From positions 930,001 to 994,000 of the forward strand of contig NZ_WRXN01000001.1 of NCBI RefSeq assembly GCF_009758205.1: a DNA stretch of 64,000 nt, read 5' to 3'. The DNA comes from Chitinophaga tropicalis (lineage in GTDB: Bacteria > Bacteroidota > Bacteroidia > Chitinophagales > Chitinophagaceae). Every line of letters begins with the position of its first letter. The first letter of the stretch is position 1. The translations under genes were made by a program, and so were the position numbers. Positions 63,501 to 64,000 of this stretch are shown one piece after another. The notes below the pieces were generated by a model, which searched no databases, was not told where the DNA came from, and saw only the letters and a program-made list of their open reading frames with translations.

Positions 63501-64000
63501 CTCGGTATAGATCCGGAGAATGGCAAGGAGATCTTCGTAAAGAAGAACGGCACTCTGACGCATGAGTACAGTGTGAAGGACATGGTACCTGTGGGAGACC
63601 AGACAACCAGGCTGGAGGGCTCTTTCGGAGGTAGTGTGTTTTATGACAACTGGCAGATGGAAGTAAGGTTCTATGGAAAAGGTGGTGGAGATACTTATAA
63701 TCAGACGCTGGTAGACAGAGTGGAGAATGCTGACCCCAGGTATAATGTAGATGCCAGGGTATTAAGCTCCAGGTGGAAGCAACCGGGAGACCATGTGTTG
63801 TATAAGGATATTGCAGATCAGGGCAGTACCCGCACTTCTTCCCGTTTTGTGCAGAGAGATAATGTAGTGGAGCTGAAATCTGTTTACCTGGCCTATATGG
63901 TGCCGGCATCTGTGATACGCCGGTATAAGATGAATAACCTGCGCTTCTCTCTTAACATGAACGATGTGTGGAGGACTTCTACTATAGAGGCGGAACGTGG
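60597..64000 (+). CDS. SusC/RagA-type TonB-dependent receptor (partial, runs off the edge)
   Basis: The frame from ATG 60597 is open to the window end (1134 codons so far). After a signal segment (about 12-25) comes an STN signalling domain (about 50-115; 'ALKEIFGLLENRYKVRINY'), a carboxypeptidase-D-like domain (about 150-220; 'GVPLPGVTVVVKGTQNGVHT'), the TonB box and plug ('VVVTGYYEIKK', 'QPTFILDGYEVNVQTIFDLD', 'KDAAATAIYGSRAANGVVVI') and part of the barrel. The STN domain plus upstream sigma/FecR genes indicate a signalling receptor. Its ligand (glycan, siderophore or peptide) cannot be told; a SusD gene would be expected beyond 64000. Confidence 0.93.
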   Translation, partial: MPGNFLRCMGRSTALLLLVMVTGYTARSSNYRNVWQRGQPFLSLTDTHPVSTSGRRALKEIFGLLENRYKVRINYTGQVIGSMQAEPPQDKGTSVSFISYFNQFLQPLGLEAEQAGNDQYIVFRQLPVHLPPAGKETDNIKPVPLQVQPVVLNIAGIVTDDGGVPLPGVTVVVKGTQNGVHTGNDGRYELKGVPENAHVIFSYIGFKAQEILLKGRKVLDVKLLTDVQAVKDVVVTGYYEIKKESFTGVSTVVSGDELKRVNPQNVLSSLQSYDPSFKLVENNLFGSNPNRIPNINVRGATALPATDVSKLTRSSILTGSVNQPTFILDGYEVNVQTIFDLDPNRIASMTLLKDAAATAIYGSRAANGVVVIRTKAPKEGKLSLNYTYDMNINAPDLSDYHVLNATEKLEYERLAKLYESNEVDDPVTLEMQYYQKKKNVLSGINTYWLSQPLQVELGHKHSIYLEGGTPVIRYGIDARYQTMNGVMKGSSRKRYGLTASLSYNVQNKLQFRNLFSISQVKATESPYREFSNYVRMNPYYPKTDSTGRLLRAVDKWNYREGANASVGSTTVLNPMYEATIGSFEETDYVEFIDAFSGEWTIIPSLKLRGQISLTKRKSTADKFVSPLSNEFYNVSGDDLKDRGRYTYGDEDFWQADGSVTLSYSKQLRGHFLNMSLVANMQDKKNDSKTFEAKGFTNDRFSQIEFARKYADGSPSGSFAQERLVGAFLNVNYSYQNRLLMDATVRTDGSSKFGTDSRMATFWAYGIGWNMHNEKFISRNVISQLTLRGTTGITGDVSFPAYLSNTTYQYYSDDWYSTGVGSVFIAYGNSALRWQRTRNYDAGFELDLFNGRFYINPKYYYKRTKDLLADIIVPPSAGFTEYKANLGEMVNRGFEINLRSNVLRGKDWSFNVFANVVSNRNRIVKISNALKSYNDKVDDKQESDPNLNSVPLLRYQEGQSLYTLYAVKSLGIDPENGKEIFVKKNGTLTHEYSVKDMVPVGDQTTRLEGSFGGSVFYDNWQMEVRFYGKGGGDTYNQTLVDRVENADPRYNVDARVLSSRWKQPGDHVLYKDIADQGSTRTSSRFVQRDNVVELKSVYLAYMVPASVIRRYKMNNLRFSLNMNDVWRTSTIEAER

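Overview
The window looks like chromosome from a gliding member of the Bacteroidota, most likely a Chitinophaga-like Chitinophagaceae. The evidence is PorG (type IX secretion), paired OmpH/Skp chaperones behind BamA, a FecI/FecR/SusC set, a Wzi/RemB-like barrel, promoter boxes of the TAnnTTTG type, and a lack of Shine-Dalgarno sequences. No rRNA, tRNA, insertion sequence, prophage or CRISPR array was seen. All assignments come from reading the sequence; no database search was run.

Layout. 0-9 kb is an envelope block: a short BamA-like barrel, nadK, porG, uppS, bamA and two ompH/skp genes. 8.6-11.4 kb holds rpmH, rnpA, yidD and a ctpA-type protease. 11.5-27.2 kb is mostly single housekeeping or metabolic genes: a Tat-exported Gfo/Idh oxidoreductase, sodA, a PAS-LuxR regulator, an SPFH protein, tadA and ligA, the fused B12 mutase icmF, a GH125 mannosidase, a membrane-anchored MutS-like ATPase and a radical SAM protein. 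27.2-30.2 kb is gene-poor. It carries two similar promoter/short ORF/terminator units, each upstream of a larger gene (a DinB-like protein and an AAA ATPase). 30.4-32.8 kb has a sterol-desaturase-type hydroxylase and a GT8-like transferase.

33.07-54.74 kb is one co-directional, tightly packed surface-polysaccharide operon: export (SLBB/Wza-like, Wzz), CDP-3,6-dideoxyhexose synthesis (rfbF, rfbG, reductase, rfbH, rfbE, giving CDP-tyvelose), a Wzx flippase, five or six glycosyltransferases, a Wzy/EpsG-like polymerase, a HAD phosphatase next to a UbiA-like membrane protein, and GDP-fucose synthesis (gmd, fcl, manC). A Wzi/RemB-like outer-membrane protein with its own promoter follows. The product is expected to contain tyvelose (or paratose) and fucose. 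No initiating sugar-phosphate transferase and no RfbI/AscD-type reductase is present in the window. 56.5-64 kb holds an ABC-F protein, a small secreted protein, and an ECF sigma / FecR / SusC-RagA set that runs off the right edge.

Most worth a second look: the paired leader-ORF units at 27.3 and 28.6 kb, whose conserved 3' segments can pair with the left arm of the terminator behind each; rnpA, whose conserved N-terminus has no ATG/GTG/TTG and appears to begin at ATA; the CDP-tyvelose pathway in a Bacteroidota polysaccharide locus; the HAD plus UbiA-like pair; a degenerate tandem repeat upstream of ligA; and unusually long perfect inverted repeats used as terminators.
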